Below, piece by piece: positions 1 through 11,600 of a stretch of DNA of 64,000 nucleotides. A program made the position numbers and the translations under genes. Source of the stretch: Micrasema longulum (taxonomy: Eukaryota > Arthropoda > Insecta > Trichoptera > Brachycentridae); the NCBI GenBank assembly GCA_022494885.1, contig JAGVSM010002896.1, positions 58,844 through 122,843 on the forward strand, read 5' to 3'. Position 1 is the first letter of the stretch. Every line of letters begins with the position of its first letter. The notes under the pieces were generated by a model. It was not told the origin of the DNA. It ran no database searches and saw only the letters and a program-made list of their open reading frames with translations.

Positions 1-37
1 AATCTTCAAAAGCTACTTTAGCTTCCAAATCGTATAT

Positions 38-1190
38 TTATTTTTCAACATCGGCTCCGTTAAGCCGAACACATTTCTTCCAGCGTGTAACGAGTTTTTT
101 CATTCCGTCACTGAAAAATTCTTCCGACTTTTCTCGAATCCGAGACTTGATAGCTGCCTTCACCTCATCGTCTGAGATGTAATGGTTACCCTTGAAATCT
201 CTCTTGAGTGGAGAAAAATAATAGAAATCGCAAGGTGCAAGATCGGGGGAGTAAAGAGGGTGTGATATCGTTTCAAACTTCAGGTTTCGCAGAGCCTCTT
301 CAGTTGCACGCGAGGTGTTTGGACGAGCGTTGTCATGTTGCGAAATTATTGGCGCCAGGCTGCCTCTAATACTCCTTGGATATTTCAATATGGTTTGCGA
401 TACGTTTTTGGGTGATTCGCCGGTCACTTTGAATGAAATCGTCGACGAGTTAGCGATGTTTATCGCCTGTGGCAGTGATTGGACATAAAGATCTGGGGAG
501 TAAGGAGGGTGTGATATCGGCTCAAACTTCAGGTTTCGCAGAGCCTCTTCAGTTGCACGCGAGGTGTTTGGACGAGCGTTGTCTTGTTGCGAAATTATTG
601 GCACCAGGCTGCCTCTTATACTCCTTGGATATTTCAATATGGTTTGCGATACGTTTTTGAGTGATTCGCCGGTCACTTTGAATGAAATCGTCGACGAGTT
701 TGCGATGTTTATCGCCTGTGGCAGTGATTGGACATCAAGATCTTGGGAGTAAGGAGGGTGAGATATCGGTTCAAACTTCAGGTTTCGCAGAGCCTCTTCA
801 GTTGCACGCGAGGTGTTTGGACGAGCGTTGTCATGTTGCGAAATTATTGGCACCAGGCTGCCTCTAATACTCCTTGGATATTTCAATATGGTTTGCGATA
901 CGTTTTTGAGTGATTCGCCGGTCACTTTGAATGAAATCGTCGACGAGTTTGCGATGTTTATCGCCTGCGGCAATGATTGGACATCCGCTGCGTGTGTTAT
1001 CAACAATTATGGCTTCCAGGCTCGCAACCACAAAATTTTACTACCCATCGATTTATAGTAGACCTATCAACAGCATCGTCAGTATAAACAGCCTTTAAAC
1101 GACAATGAATCTCAGCAGGAGTCACTTTTCAACAGTTAAAAATTCGATAACAGCACGCTGTTTAATTAGCGTTGACAGAGCATAAGAACA
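38..1190 (-). pseudogene. mariner-family transposase remnant, internally deleted and triplicated
   Basis: Read on the minus strand, the end of this block is a mariner transposase C-terminus: HDNARPNTS (region of the second catalytic Asp), HPPYSPDLAPCDF (third catalytic Asp), then a tail ending RLNGADVEK and a stop at 38-40. Upstream, about 1010-1190, other frames read KQRAVIEFL, TPAEIHCRLKAVY and STINRWVVKF, the N-terminal helix-turn-helix of the same family, with a one-base frameshift between the first two. Around 880-985 a further frame reads DKHRKLVDDFIQSDRRIT, the second DNA-binding helix region, and is fused directly to the catalytic region. The middle of the enzyme, with the first catalytic Asp (GDE motif), is absent. 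The long open frame over 38-1006 therefore mixes frames and is not a working enzyme. Confidence 0.8.
241..987. repeat. 3 x 249-bp tandem repeat inside the mariner remnant
   Basis: Units start at 241, 490 and 739 (marker gatc followed by a G-rich stretch) and differ at only a few positions. The period of 249 bp is exactly 83 codons, so one reading frame stays open through all three copies. Each unit holds the second DNA-binding region joined to the second catalytic Asp region. Confidence 0.95.
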
Positions 1191-3594
1191 CGTCTTCATA
1201 CTTCCTCTTTTCAAAATACACTGGATGAACGCAACGTCTTCAAACCTCCGCATACGTATAGAGAGGGAATGTTACTTCCACATGCCATCTGGCGAGCTTC
1301 TGAAAGTCATTTCGTTCGCGTTCCATAATCATGTATGGATTAGTTTTCAACCTACCCCCGTAACTACCCCACGATACGTATTCTGATGGGAAGTTAAAAT
1401 TTATCTTCAATTTTATCTACAAAGTAAAATTTAGTTTTCTGTATGAAAAATGGAATATGTTTACAATATTTTTTTCTAAACATGTTCAATTACAGGTTAC
1501 CGACGAAGTTATTCTGAATTTTTATACAAATATACACACTTTCGTACGTAAATATCCATATTAGTTTAAACCGTCTCAATATATACCGATGAAAATAGCC
1601 GTTCATAATCGCAGCCCACGATTTTATATAAGATAGTAAATACACCTAGTCAGTTCCTAGGTGCCTACTACCTACATCAAACAAATTATATTTTCTCAAG
1701 TTTATTAATGTATGTAATCGCATATTTACTTATGATAATACTTTGACATAACAGCTGTTGTTCACTCAATGTCTGTCAATGTCTGATAAATAATAAATTA
1801 CTGTTAAATTATTGCTCTCCATTAATCAAATAATGCACTAAACGACTGAGGTGCATATAAGTAATTAAATTTAATAAAAAAATTCAGGGCTCTATCAAAA
1901 ATTCATTACACAAATAACAATAATCACCGATAATGCTTTTTATTTTGCATTCTAAATTACGTCAATTCAACCCACATTATTTTATAATGCCAATTACTTA
2001 GTTATAAAGTGTCTCGAATTTGACGTTTAGAATAAGATGCGGCGAGTTTGAGGGATCTTATTACGGAACATGATTCGAATGACATAAAAATAACTGTATA
2101 AAGCTCGATCCACGCTTTGATGCTGCTCTCGATTTTTTCTCGGTTTGCTTTCGTTTCTATAAAATATTATTATAGAAGAAATAATTCGAATATCAACGTT
2201 ATCGCTGTAGCTGCCGAGGCAACTACATAGATTACAGAGCTTATGCGTTGTATAGTGCTGGGCAAACTGTCGCTTAGATTTCCATCCCAATCAAACCTAA
2301 TCAAAGGCTTTTGCCAGAATTTTGTTGGAGCGAGAAAAACCTTCGCATCTAATGAAGCATAATATTTCCTCCTAAAATTTTACGTTGATGAAAAAAAAAC
2401 TGAAGCATGACCAGAAATTAATCAGAAATGTAGATATTATTATAGCGAGGGCGTGTCTGTTAATATTTTCCACGTGTGAGCTGCTGGCACATAGTGTGCA
2501 TTGAACTTAAGGGGTTTGGATGAGAGCTAAGGTCCTGGAGACTGAAGAAGATATATTTTTAACAGTTCACAGTGTTAGGCAACTATGGGTAAACCTACTA
2601 AAGAATCCCTATAAGTATTTGAGAACTGCGCACGAACTGTATCTGTAGACCCAAATGGAACATTCAGTTATCAACTATTAACATGTTTCGTCAAGTAAAC
2701 AGTCCATCGAAATCTTAAAAATAGAAGACAAATTCAGGTCGACAGAAGCAATTGTTTTGCATTTTATATATCTATCGGTACTCTTAAAGAGTTTGACAAT
2801 TATTGTTGCCCTTGATCATTTGTTTTGTATACATGCTTTTATTTTTCTCTCAAAATTTATGTTTTATTTAATGTTTTGCTCCCCGTTTTTCTTATGATTT
2901 TGAAACTCAAATTTAGTTATAAAGAACTGCTGGCCCAGTTTTTGTTGTATACGTATGTGTGAGTGTCGCTAGTAATTTGTTATTACAAAAATAAATCAAC
3001 AAAAAAAAATTTTTGGCTCGCTTACATATTTGGATACTCTTCGATGCCTATATCTATATTTGTTACTCGTCACGTTCCGTATTAAGGTCCCAGGATGTTA
3101 GTAATCTAGGATTCTGAATGAGTAGGAACAAGGAGCAACATGGCCATTAATTGGCAGCGGTCGCGTGCGCCTTAAGTGTTAACTGTTCCGTGGATCATTT
3201 AGATCCTGGTTTAACAATGCCCAAGCTGTTGAAGAACGTTGAAATGTATAAGGTAACCGTCAGTAAAAGTTTAAAATAAACTATGTAAGCGCCATTTGTG
3301 TTATACCTACGATTTATGTAAGACGTTCGTATTATATGGACATATTTTTCTATACATATCGGCGGATTAGCAGTCATCTGCTTTCTATTCATTAACTTTA
3401 AACTCGTCATGTTATTCTACCTTAACATTCTACACTACTTAATGGGCTAAATAACCCGTAAAGTTATGCTGACTACAATTGTTAAACAAATATGTTCAAT
3501 GGGATGATTGCGTTAAAACTTACTAGTTTTACTCTTGTTCGTCAATGCGACTTTTCCGGAATGCGTTATATTTTCAATTGAATGTTTTTAAAGA
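1191..3594. other. no gene recognised
   Basis: AT-rich sequence with only short shadow ORFs. Around 2950-3010 an aataaatcaac followed by an A run looks like the 3' tail of an old retroposon on the + strand, but no coding part is recognisable before it. Confidence 0.5.
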
Positions 3595-4194
3595 AACAAT
3601 AAAAACGCTGCGTCCAAATACTCATCAGGGACAAACAGTGTATAGAAGCGATTATATTTGACTACCGTAATAATGTTTTATCGTAACTTTATTTACAGAA
3701 AAACAAATAAATAATTAACATTTATTTTAAATCATTTCCACCGTTTGTATTTTTTTTCCTAATATAAATATAAATTTTAATAAAGCGCGCCCAGCGCCTG
3801 CGGTGAGCCAAGAAACTAGCCGATTATTCCAGCTTATTTTTTCATATAAATAAGTATACTATATTTTGAATGTATTAACCCCAGTGCGGGTTTTTTCTCC
3901 TAGATTAAACTTGCTTATTACACAAATTATTTTAATATTCTTGTTTTGGAAAACAGTATTTAAAACATTTTTTCTTAAGGACTATTTTTCTTTGGGATGG
4001 TACTTTTGACATAAGACCATAATTACTTTCATGCGTCATATTGCAGGATATATAGCGCTCCACGCGGCCGTTTTTAGCACTATTAATTACTATAACAATG
4101 CGGCCAGTTGACATTTTAATTGAATATCTAATAACGACTGAATTCATAGTGGTATTTTTTATTTATTTTTTAATGAATTACATATTAAAGTAAT

Positions 4195-4740
4195 TTTTTT
4201 TTTTTTATTTTATTATTTTTTCACGCCCATAAGGCTTTTACATACATGAAAATTTTACAAAATATAAGTATATAAACAACATTAAATTTAAAAAATACAA
4301 TATAAAGCAACAAAAGATAGAACGGTGTTAAGAAGTAAAGTTGGTATAAAAAAAGAAGATGAGTATATAAACAGCATAGATTTAAAAAAAAAACACAATA
4401 TAAAGAAATAAAATAAAGGAACAAAATAAAGGAACAGTGTTAAGAAGTATAGTTGGTATAAAAATAAAAAGATGAGTGTATTAACAACATAAATTTAAAA
4501 AAATAAATATAATATACTGTAATAAAATATAGAACTGTGTTTTAAAGTTAAGTTGGTTTTAAAAAAATTAAAGCAATATATATATATTTCTATTTTTTTT
4601 AATAAGCTAAAGAAATGCAATTAAAGGTTTAAAGCAGCTAGGTACATAATGTTATAAAATACAATATGAACAGAATATTAAGTTCTATTTGATAAGGAAC
4701 ATATACATTGATATTTAAAATTTACAAGACTCACGCTAAC
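4195..4740 (-). mobile_element. retroposon-like insertion with internal tandem repeats
   Basis: Absent from the sister copy of repeat F at 34 kb. Flanked by gtaat on both sides (4190-4194 and 4741-4745). It opens with a run of T, as expected for the poly-A end of a minus-strand retroposon. Inside are three diverged units of about 100-112 bp marked by ttaagaagta.agttggtataaaa at 4328, 4440 and about 4535. No reading frame identified. Confidence 0.6.
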
Positions 4741-4935
4741 GTAATGGATAATATATCACGAAGTTACATCGTTTGAGTTGATTTCATGGATGAGAGTCGT
4801 TGTATCACACAGAACCACAGAAAAATATCAATTTATAGTAAATATTACTTACATTACATTATGTACCTCCTTTGTAGGTACATAATATAATGTATGATAT
4901 TTTTTTATAACTTACCTGTAAATAAAATCACCATT

Positions 4936-4975
4936 CGCCACTGCTGTATAGTCCTATACGGGACCAGCAGTGGCG
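4936..4975. repeat. 11-bp stem hairpin at the end of repeat F
   Basis: cgccactgctg (4936-4946) pairs perfectly with cagcagtggcg (4965-4975) across an 18-nt loop. The sister copy at 34.3 kb diverges just inside this point, so the hairpin lies at or beyond the repeat border. Confidence 0.7.
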
Positions 4976-5369
4976 ACCATCTGAGCCACAGCACCTGATA
5001 CATTATGATTGTAAATCTATATCAAATATTAAAAATATCAGTACTTTTATCCATAGCCAAAACCTGAAGATAGTGTTTTTTTCCAAACATACTTATGTTA
5101 TATTCATTAACATAAATTTAAAACAAAGGTAAAATACTAAAGAACTAAAACCCTGATATCCCAAAAGACGATGAATAAATAAGTCGATAGTTGATAACAG
5201 CAACACATACAATGATATAATAGTATACTGGAACCTCGTTTTACACGGTTTCGAAATAATACTGTCCAAAAATTTTCTTTTTTTAAAAAAAAATTCAACA
5301 ATGCATAATAGTAATAACATATACTTTTCTTTTCTACGTCGCTCTTTTACATACTTGGCGTTTAATAAA

Positions 5370-6010
5370 ATATTATTTTTTTATTATTATTATTTATTAT
5401 TTATTTTACTTAGTTCTATGATTAACATAGTCTAATATATGTTTACAACACAATATTTACATCTATACTTATTCTAACATTATTCATCACTATTATACAT
5501 TATTAGACACTTAATATCCTAATTTATAATATTCACTGTTTCATATGTACATTTTCATTTATTATATTCACTATTTACACTATATATTACCTAATATTTT
5601 TCACATATATACTTTTTACATTTAATTTTAATTTACATTTATTTCATTTTTTATGCTTTCTGGCATTTCCTCGAATAATTGTATTCCCTTGTACATAAGG
5701 CTGTTCTGGGACATTGCTTTTGATTTCTTTTCCAGTCTTATATTTTAAGATCCTCCTGTTGCATAGTTATGAAAGAACTCATTAATTTTTAGTTTATTTT
5801 GAAAATATCTCGGAACTATTCCTTTGATAATTTTGTTTATTTCATTAGCAACATTGAATTTGATTCTTTGATCAATTGTCATGATATCTAGAAGTTGAAT
5901 CATTTTCTTATCTTTTGTTCGTCTCCCTCATCTTAATATTATCTTCATCGCTTTGTTTTGTATTATTTCGAGTCTCTTCAGATCTCCTTCATTACTTATA
6001 TACGAGTATG
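5370..6010 (-). pseudogene. LINE reverse transcriptase C-terminus and 3' UTR
   Basis: Minus-strand translation of about 5640-6010 reads through NKAMKIILR, GRRTKDKKMIQLL and IDQRIKFNVANEINKIIKG, the usual C-terminal region after the RT domain of insect LINEs. A stop lies after IILR. The T-rich run near 5375-5410 would be the poly-A side. The 5' part of the element is missing. Confidence 0.7.
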
Positions 6011-7894
6011 ATAGTGAATAATCTTTGTTAGGATTTATCTAGTCGATGTATTTTGATGTACAATAAATAGTAAAATATTTGTGTTTTTTTAAAATCCTGA
6101 ATTGATTTATATACAAAGAAACCTATCCAGCTTCTCTGTTTTTTTAGTCTAGTACTTTTTATTCGCTGTACTGTGTGGAACGTATCTCCCGTATAAAAGG
6201 AGGTTCCAGTGGATGAATTATATTATATATGTTTTATATCAATGAATCTAAATATTGTACCATAAATTTCCCCGCGTACATAATCTAGTTTTGATTTCTG
6301 TTTCTCGCGATAGTATAACAGTTTGGGACGACAGGTTACCAGAACGATCATGAACTATCATGATTATACATAATATGCCTACACAATATTGAACAGCTGC
6401 AACTCTCGCGTTCTGCCTCATAAATAATACAATATTTATGTTATGTTTGTACTATATCCATTGTCTACTATATGCTCCACGTTGTCTACTCATATTGGAC
6501 TTGTTTCTATTCTACATTCCCAGAATGTAACGATGCACTTAGACAAACCTCTAGGCTCGATCGTAATTGTATACTATTACGAAGGTACATCTCAGATAAA
6601 TGTTTATTTATTAGCTCACTCTCGCTATGTGGCCTGTAATTACCTGTAGGATTTGAAAACATCTTATAATACCTGAGGATGACAAGTATTGTTGTATATG
6701 TATATCCATTTTTAGATAACCCGAATTCCCGTTCTCCACTTTGTATTTCAAAGAAAACAAATATTTCGAATGAGTTCGAAGTAGGAAATTACTTGCGAGT
6801 AATAACCTTACCTAAAAGTAAACTTCTTTTGTCGATTCTCTAAGTTTTACTCATGCTGCTAAAATTGAGTTATAGTTAAGCTAATTCAATATTAAATTAT
6901 TTTTAGTTGTTTGTTGTTCTTCCGCCTCTTCATTTTTTGTTACATTTTATACTAAAGATGCTTCAAAGTTGTTCCTGTTACTCAGAGGGCATGACATCAC
7001 ACGTCATGCCCGCTTAGGGGGCACAAATATTGCGCACAAGTATAGCGCGGTAACGCGGTAATACGCGCTGTTTGTCCCATAAAGCGCGTTCAGGGTGATA
7101 ATTAAATTTTTGCGTATTTTAAAACATTGCACATTGTAGAATGTTTTTCCTACGCCGCTGTGCGTCGCATGAAAAAAAAATACCATCACCATCATCGTAA
7201 TTTTTTATTTCTTTTTTTAAAATAACAATAAAAACGCGAAAAGACCCAATTAAATTAATTTTACTATTTTCAAATGAAAATTCTGTATCGAATATTATAC
7301 GTCATTTCACTTGTCGTGTGTTATTATTATTATTATTTTCGCTTTATATTATGTTCATGCAATGTTTTATGGTCAGAATTTAATTTGCACCAGCAATCGA
7401 ATTTCGCGTTCGAAGTGATTATTTTAAATAGGCAATATTCATAAAAAACAATTATTTTTAGCCTTTTCACATTTCAATATGTGAGGGCTAAAAAATCACG
7501 TTCATTAAGTTCCGCGGCAAAAACACAGTATTGTAAAAGATTGTTTACAATAATTTTGTATTTGTACCTGTGCATGTAATTCGTCTATTACTCTTGTAAT
7601 ATGTTTTTTTGTAGAATAATTGGCATAATCATACTTTGTAAAAAATCGTCTCACTTCGTTTGAAATTTTAAGTGCGGTTTGTAGAAGTAAATACCTTCAT
7701 CAACCAGAACGGAATAAAATAACACCATCTTTGGGATGACCGCTAGAGTCAGTCAAGAAATTTTATCAAGCCACAAATATTATAATTTGATAGAAGCGTA
7801 TAGGTTTTTTACTATGGAATATTGGAAAAATGGTGTCTGTAACATGATAAGCTCCTGTGACAAATATTTTAAAAATAATGTTATTTCTATTTAA
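6011..7894. other. no gene recognised
   Basis: AT-rich, with two GC-rich islets. At 6987-7011 gggcatgac pairs with gtcatgccc across a 7-nt loop, and 7020-7100 is rich in CG dinucleotides. Short microsatellite (TTA)n at about 7321-7337. The ORFs here are short and show no family signal. Confidence 0.5.
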
Positions 7895-7970
7895 ATTTAT
7901 TTCAACAGAGAGGGAAAACATTTTTGAGAAGGGAATATGGAAGTCTAGGCATTTACAGGGCTTGTTTAAA
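7895..7970 (+). repeat. repeat B fragment (one terminus)
   Basis: Matches the left end of the 39190-39470 copy: caacagagagggaaaacatttt, then gagaagg.aatatg and aagtctaggcatttacaggg. Confidence 0.75.
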
Positions 7971-7982
7971 AAAATATATGTA

Positions 7983-8351
7983 TTAAACAATTATACACAA
8001 AGCAAAAATACTAGAGTTACTAGCGACTAGTAACTCTAGTATTTTTAAATAAAAAATAAAGGAAATAATCTTATTGGGATCCACAAAAAACGAATGTTGT
8101 TTGAAAACATTTAAATTCAATTTTTTAAATACAAAAAAATAACATCCTACCGATTTTTTAGTAAATGCATTCTTGTCGAATGCAACCTTGGTTGGTCGAT
8201 AAATAAAATACTTACGCTCCTTACCATTTCCACAGATAAAATGTAAGCTTTTAAGAGCTATAAACATGCTCAGCGCAGAGCTTATCATTTCACAAAAAAC
8301 CGCACTTAAATCGGTCCAGTAGTAGTAATCTTGTCCATCGAGGACACGCAT
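7983..8351. repeat. interspersed repeat C, copy 1
   Basis: Shares with 12285-12570 the blocks atccacaaaaaac.aatgtt, tgcattct.ttcgaatgcaacc and tcggtcgat.aataaaa. One end also matches 63345-63400 in reverse. The open frame on the minus strand has no recognisable family and follows the repeat, so it is not called a gene. Confidence 0.7.
8004..8046. repeat. perfect 20-bp inverted repeat, 3-nt loop
   Basis: Bases 8004-8023 are the exact reverse complement of 8027-8046, separated by cga. A perfect arm in otherwise diverged repeat DNA suggests a recent origin. Confidence 0.95.
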
Positions 8352-8509
8352 ACGAACATTGCCTTTTATCTATATAGATAACTTAAACCAGCCAACGAAA
8401 TACTTTATGATTTAAAAATACCTAAATTTTCAAAATACCCTTCTTAAAAACCTCTCTATCTCTGTTGATATTGTAATCCTTTCATACTAAATATTTTATT
8501 TCTTTTCAG

Positions 8510-8657
8510 ACCAGGGATCTAGACACAAAGGATGTTGAGCGAAACGGAGGAACACCTGTAGTGGGTGCTCTGCCCCCTCATCTACCCACCACACACCACA
8601 GGAGTAGATGTCGCATCAGGTGGACATGTTGGGTCAACGTGCCTCTTACCCTTCTGG
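8510..8657 (+). CDS. candidate N-terminal exon of the lipid phosphate phosphatase
   Basis: A GC-rich block of 148 bp lies between a strong acceptor (ttctttcag-like, 8501-8509) and a consensus donor gtaagt at 8658, in AT-rich surroundings. The only useful frame is open: 49 codons plus one base, ending CWVNVPLTLL. The left-over G joins the TT that starts the 46216 exon to make Val, giving a hydrophobic run PLTLLVVIALTLSELGLIP, which is membrane span 1 in the right place before the conserved GFYCNDPS. There is no in-frame ATG, so at least one more upstream exon is needed. It could instead be an exon of another gene, but the phase match and the hydrophobic continuation argue against that. Confidence 0.62.
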
Positions 8658-11600
8658 GTAAGTCTGCAAAAATACTTATTAAATATCTCTTGAATTAGCT
8701 TGCACCACGGATCAACTTTTTGTGGTAGTAATTGCGAGATGCGACATCGCTTCTTGCCAAAGTGCCAAAATCTCTTTGTTTCTTCCCCGTTTTAGGAGAC
8801 TTCATGAAATACAAAATTCAGAATTTGTAAGCAAATTTGGACGCTTTCACAACTTAAATCATTCAATTTTCAGATGACTATATGAATATCGGGCGAACCC
8901 AGTTTTTATTTTATAATACACGTGAAGTGTGTTTATTTTATAATACAATTATCAGTCTTCTTACTCACCCTGGGGTGCTATTCTGAACCACTCTCGCGGC
9001 ATGAGAAAACAGTTTTTCTCGTGTATTTTGTATGTAAATACACGAGATAATATGGCCGCGAGAGCGTTTGGAATACCAACCCTGACGTCATTTTTAAAAT
9101 GAATAAAGGAGAGATCATTCAATATTATTATGAAACGTTACTTGTAAGGTAATGTAGTATTCTAGAACTGAAACCTTGAAAGTATTTTTAATGTTATATT
9201 TAAAATATTAAAAAAATAAAATGGTAGAACTGGCTTTTTTTCATCATTTATAATCGGGTTGCGGTCCTGTGGCTAGTGTCTCGGACTCACGGACCGAAGG
9301 TCTGTGGTTCAAATCCTACTCTACCCCAACTTGATTCCCATTTTCTAATAGTGAGTTATTTACAACTCGTTGAAAATGGCCCTCAAAATGAAATATTTGG
9401 GTAAATCATAAGAACGCAAATATTTATTTAAAAAATAAAAAAAAACTCTTAGGTGACAATCGTGGATATCTATTTATTATATATATATATATTTAATATT
9501 ATCTTTGTCATGTAATTGAATCATCATTGACAGTATGTTTCTGTAAAATAAAGAAATAAAAAATAAATAAATAAAGCCACAATCTCGTCATATTGCACCT
9601 GTTAGACAGCGCAAATTATGCAGAGTATAAAGTATGCATTATTGACGACACGTATCGTTCGATAGAAAAACAAGAACGTACTTCTTTCCGGTTCAGTTAA
9701 CTGTTGCGGTACACGATAATAATACAAATATGCGTAGCTTGCCCACCACATACCGCAAATCGCATCTGAGGATGAGTCTTCTTGGCGGTGCCCACATACA
9801 CGCAGCACGTCAGCGCGTTTGCCTACCATGCAAGAGGTCTCGGGTTTGATTCCCGAGATGGTTGATATCTTCTTCTTCTTTTGCCGCTCCTACCGGAGGT
9901 TAGCGACCATCTTTCTGAATTCATCGCGATCCTGGACCAGTCCAATCAGCGCTGCTCAACCCGGCACACCGAACCACTGTCTGAGATTTCTGAGCCATGA
10001 TGCTCTTTTCCGTCCCATACCTAGCCTGCCCTCTATATTTCCTTCCATAATAAATTGAAGAAGGGCATACTTCTCACTGCAGAATATGTGACCAAAGTAT
10101 GAGGCTCTTCTTCTTGACAGTGGTCAGTAACTCCCTCTCTTTGTTCATAATGTTCAAACCGTTTCATCGGAGACACGATCAGTCCATGAGATTCGATGCA
10201 TTCTTCTGCACAGCCAAAGTTCGTAGGCCTCAATTTTGTTCATCGTTGAAACGTTAAGAGTCCAACCCTCCACTCCATACATGTAATGGTTGATATGAAA
10301 TATTTATTTAAAAGGGTGTTTTCACAATATAATATTTCGTAGTCCCTGATTTAGACTGATCCCTTCATGTAATAAAATTGATCGAGATATGCCGCAATTG
10401 GTGTACCAATCCAGTGCCCTATGCACCATTAGGTGTGGAAAGGGAATGATAAAAGAGAAAAGTTGCCCAAAGAAACTCTATGTAATATGGTAGCCTAAGC
10501 ATCTTTGTGCTGAAAGAAGATAATCCAGAAGTGCATAATATGCGCTTCATTAGATTGTGGAAAAGAGGAAAGTGAATTCTTCGCTGACTGATTAAATTGA
10601 TTGGCTAGATACATGATTAATTAGATCTAAATTTGGACATAATCAAAACAATTTTGATTAAACTAACTGGCTTAAGAAAAAATATGAAAATTGAAAAATT
10701 GTTTTCAGGCGTTGCCTACTTGGTGAATCGGTTCTGCCGGATGAATCTCACCCATACGATAAATATTTTAGTTCTTTTCCTTCACAAAAGTCAACTTTAG
10801 GAAATGTGGAAGTTTAAACATATGCAGAATGGTAAATGCTACACCGTGTGTAAAGTGGTTACTTAAACCAGCCAATGATAGGTCATAAGCAGTATCAAGT
10901 TTATTTGTAACTGCTCGTCAAACTATTATTTACAATTTAATTCCATAAATTAAAAAAATACTTACTCGTTTATTTTTATTACCATATACTTGTTTTTTAT
11001 TTTTTACTATCATATCAAATTGCATTGTAGTATTGGCAAATACGCATTTCATAGTTACATATTTTTATTTCTTATTTTTTCGTGATAATATATGCTTGCT
11101 TGTTTATTAATTTTACTTAAAAATGTCTTTCTTGCTTACCGTAACACTTTATTGTTTGCTTTACAGAATTTATTTCATAATCTTATATCTTTGCATTTTT
11201 TGTTTATATGCTTACTGTTTTTTCTTGCATACCTTTGTTATTATTGTTCTTTTTTTTTACTTTGTAAAACTGTTCTGTATATTCTAAAATAAATGCCTTT
11301 TGGGCGTTAATGAACAAAAATAAACAAATAAGCCCCGTAAATGGCTGGACTTCCATATTCCCTTCTCAAAAATGTCTTCTATCTCTGCAGCAATAAATTT
11401 AAACCACTACACATCATGTCAAAGCAGCATAAAAACTCCATCTTCTCTCTGCCAATTAGAATTGTTTTCTCTATTTTAAATTTGTTTTGTGACATTATCA
11501 TCTCGATGAATTAGTACCTTTTAAATTATTTCAAAAGAGGCGCTTCAGATCTAATACCCGAGCTATTTTGGTATTTTAATCACAGGAATATTCTAAAACT

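Larger units (their letters stand above)
3595..4990. repeat. interspersed repeat F, copy 1 (filled site)
   Basis: About 600 bp on the left (3625-4190) and 190 bp on the right (4741-4930) match 33505-34290 closely in the same orientation, including the GC-rich block gcgcccagcgcctgcggtgag and the block ccccagtgcgggttttttc. The match is broken only by the 4195-4740 insertion. Probably a non-coding DNA transposon; no protein is recognisable. Confidence 0.8.

Noticed and set aside
38..1006. A 322-codon intact gene
   Set aside because: The long frame is a mixture: its N-terminal part in each unit is the wrong frame of the mariner DNA-binding region. The first catalytic Asp is missing.
8004..8046. 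Rho-independent terminator
   Set aside because: Eukaryotic context; the perfect palindrome is AT-rich and lies inside a dispersed repeat.
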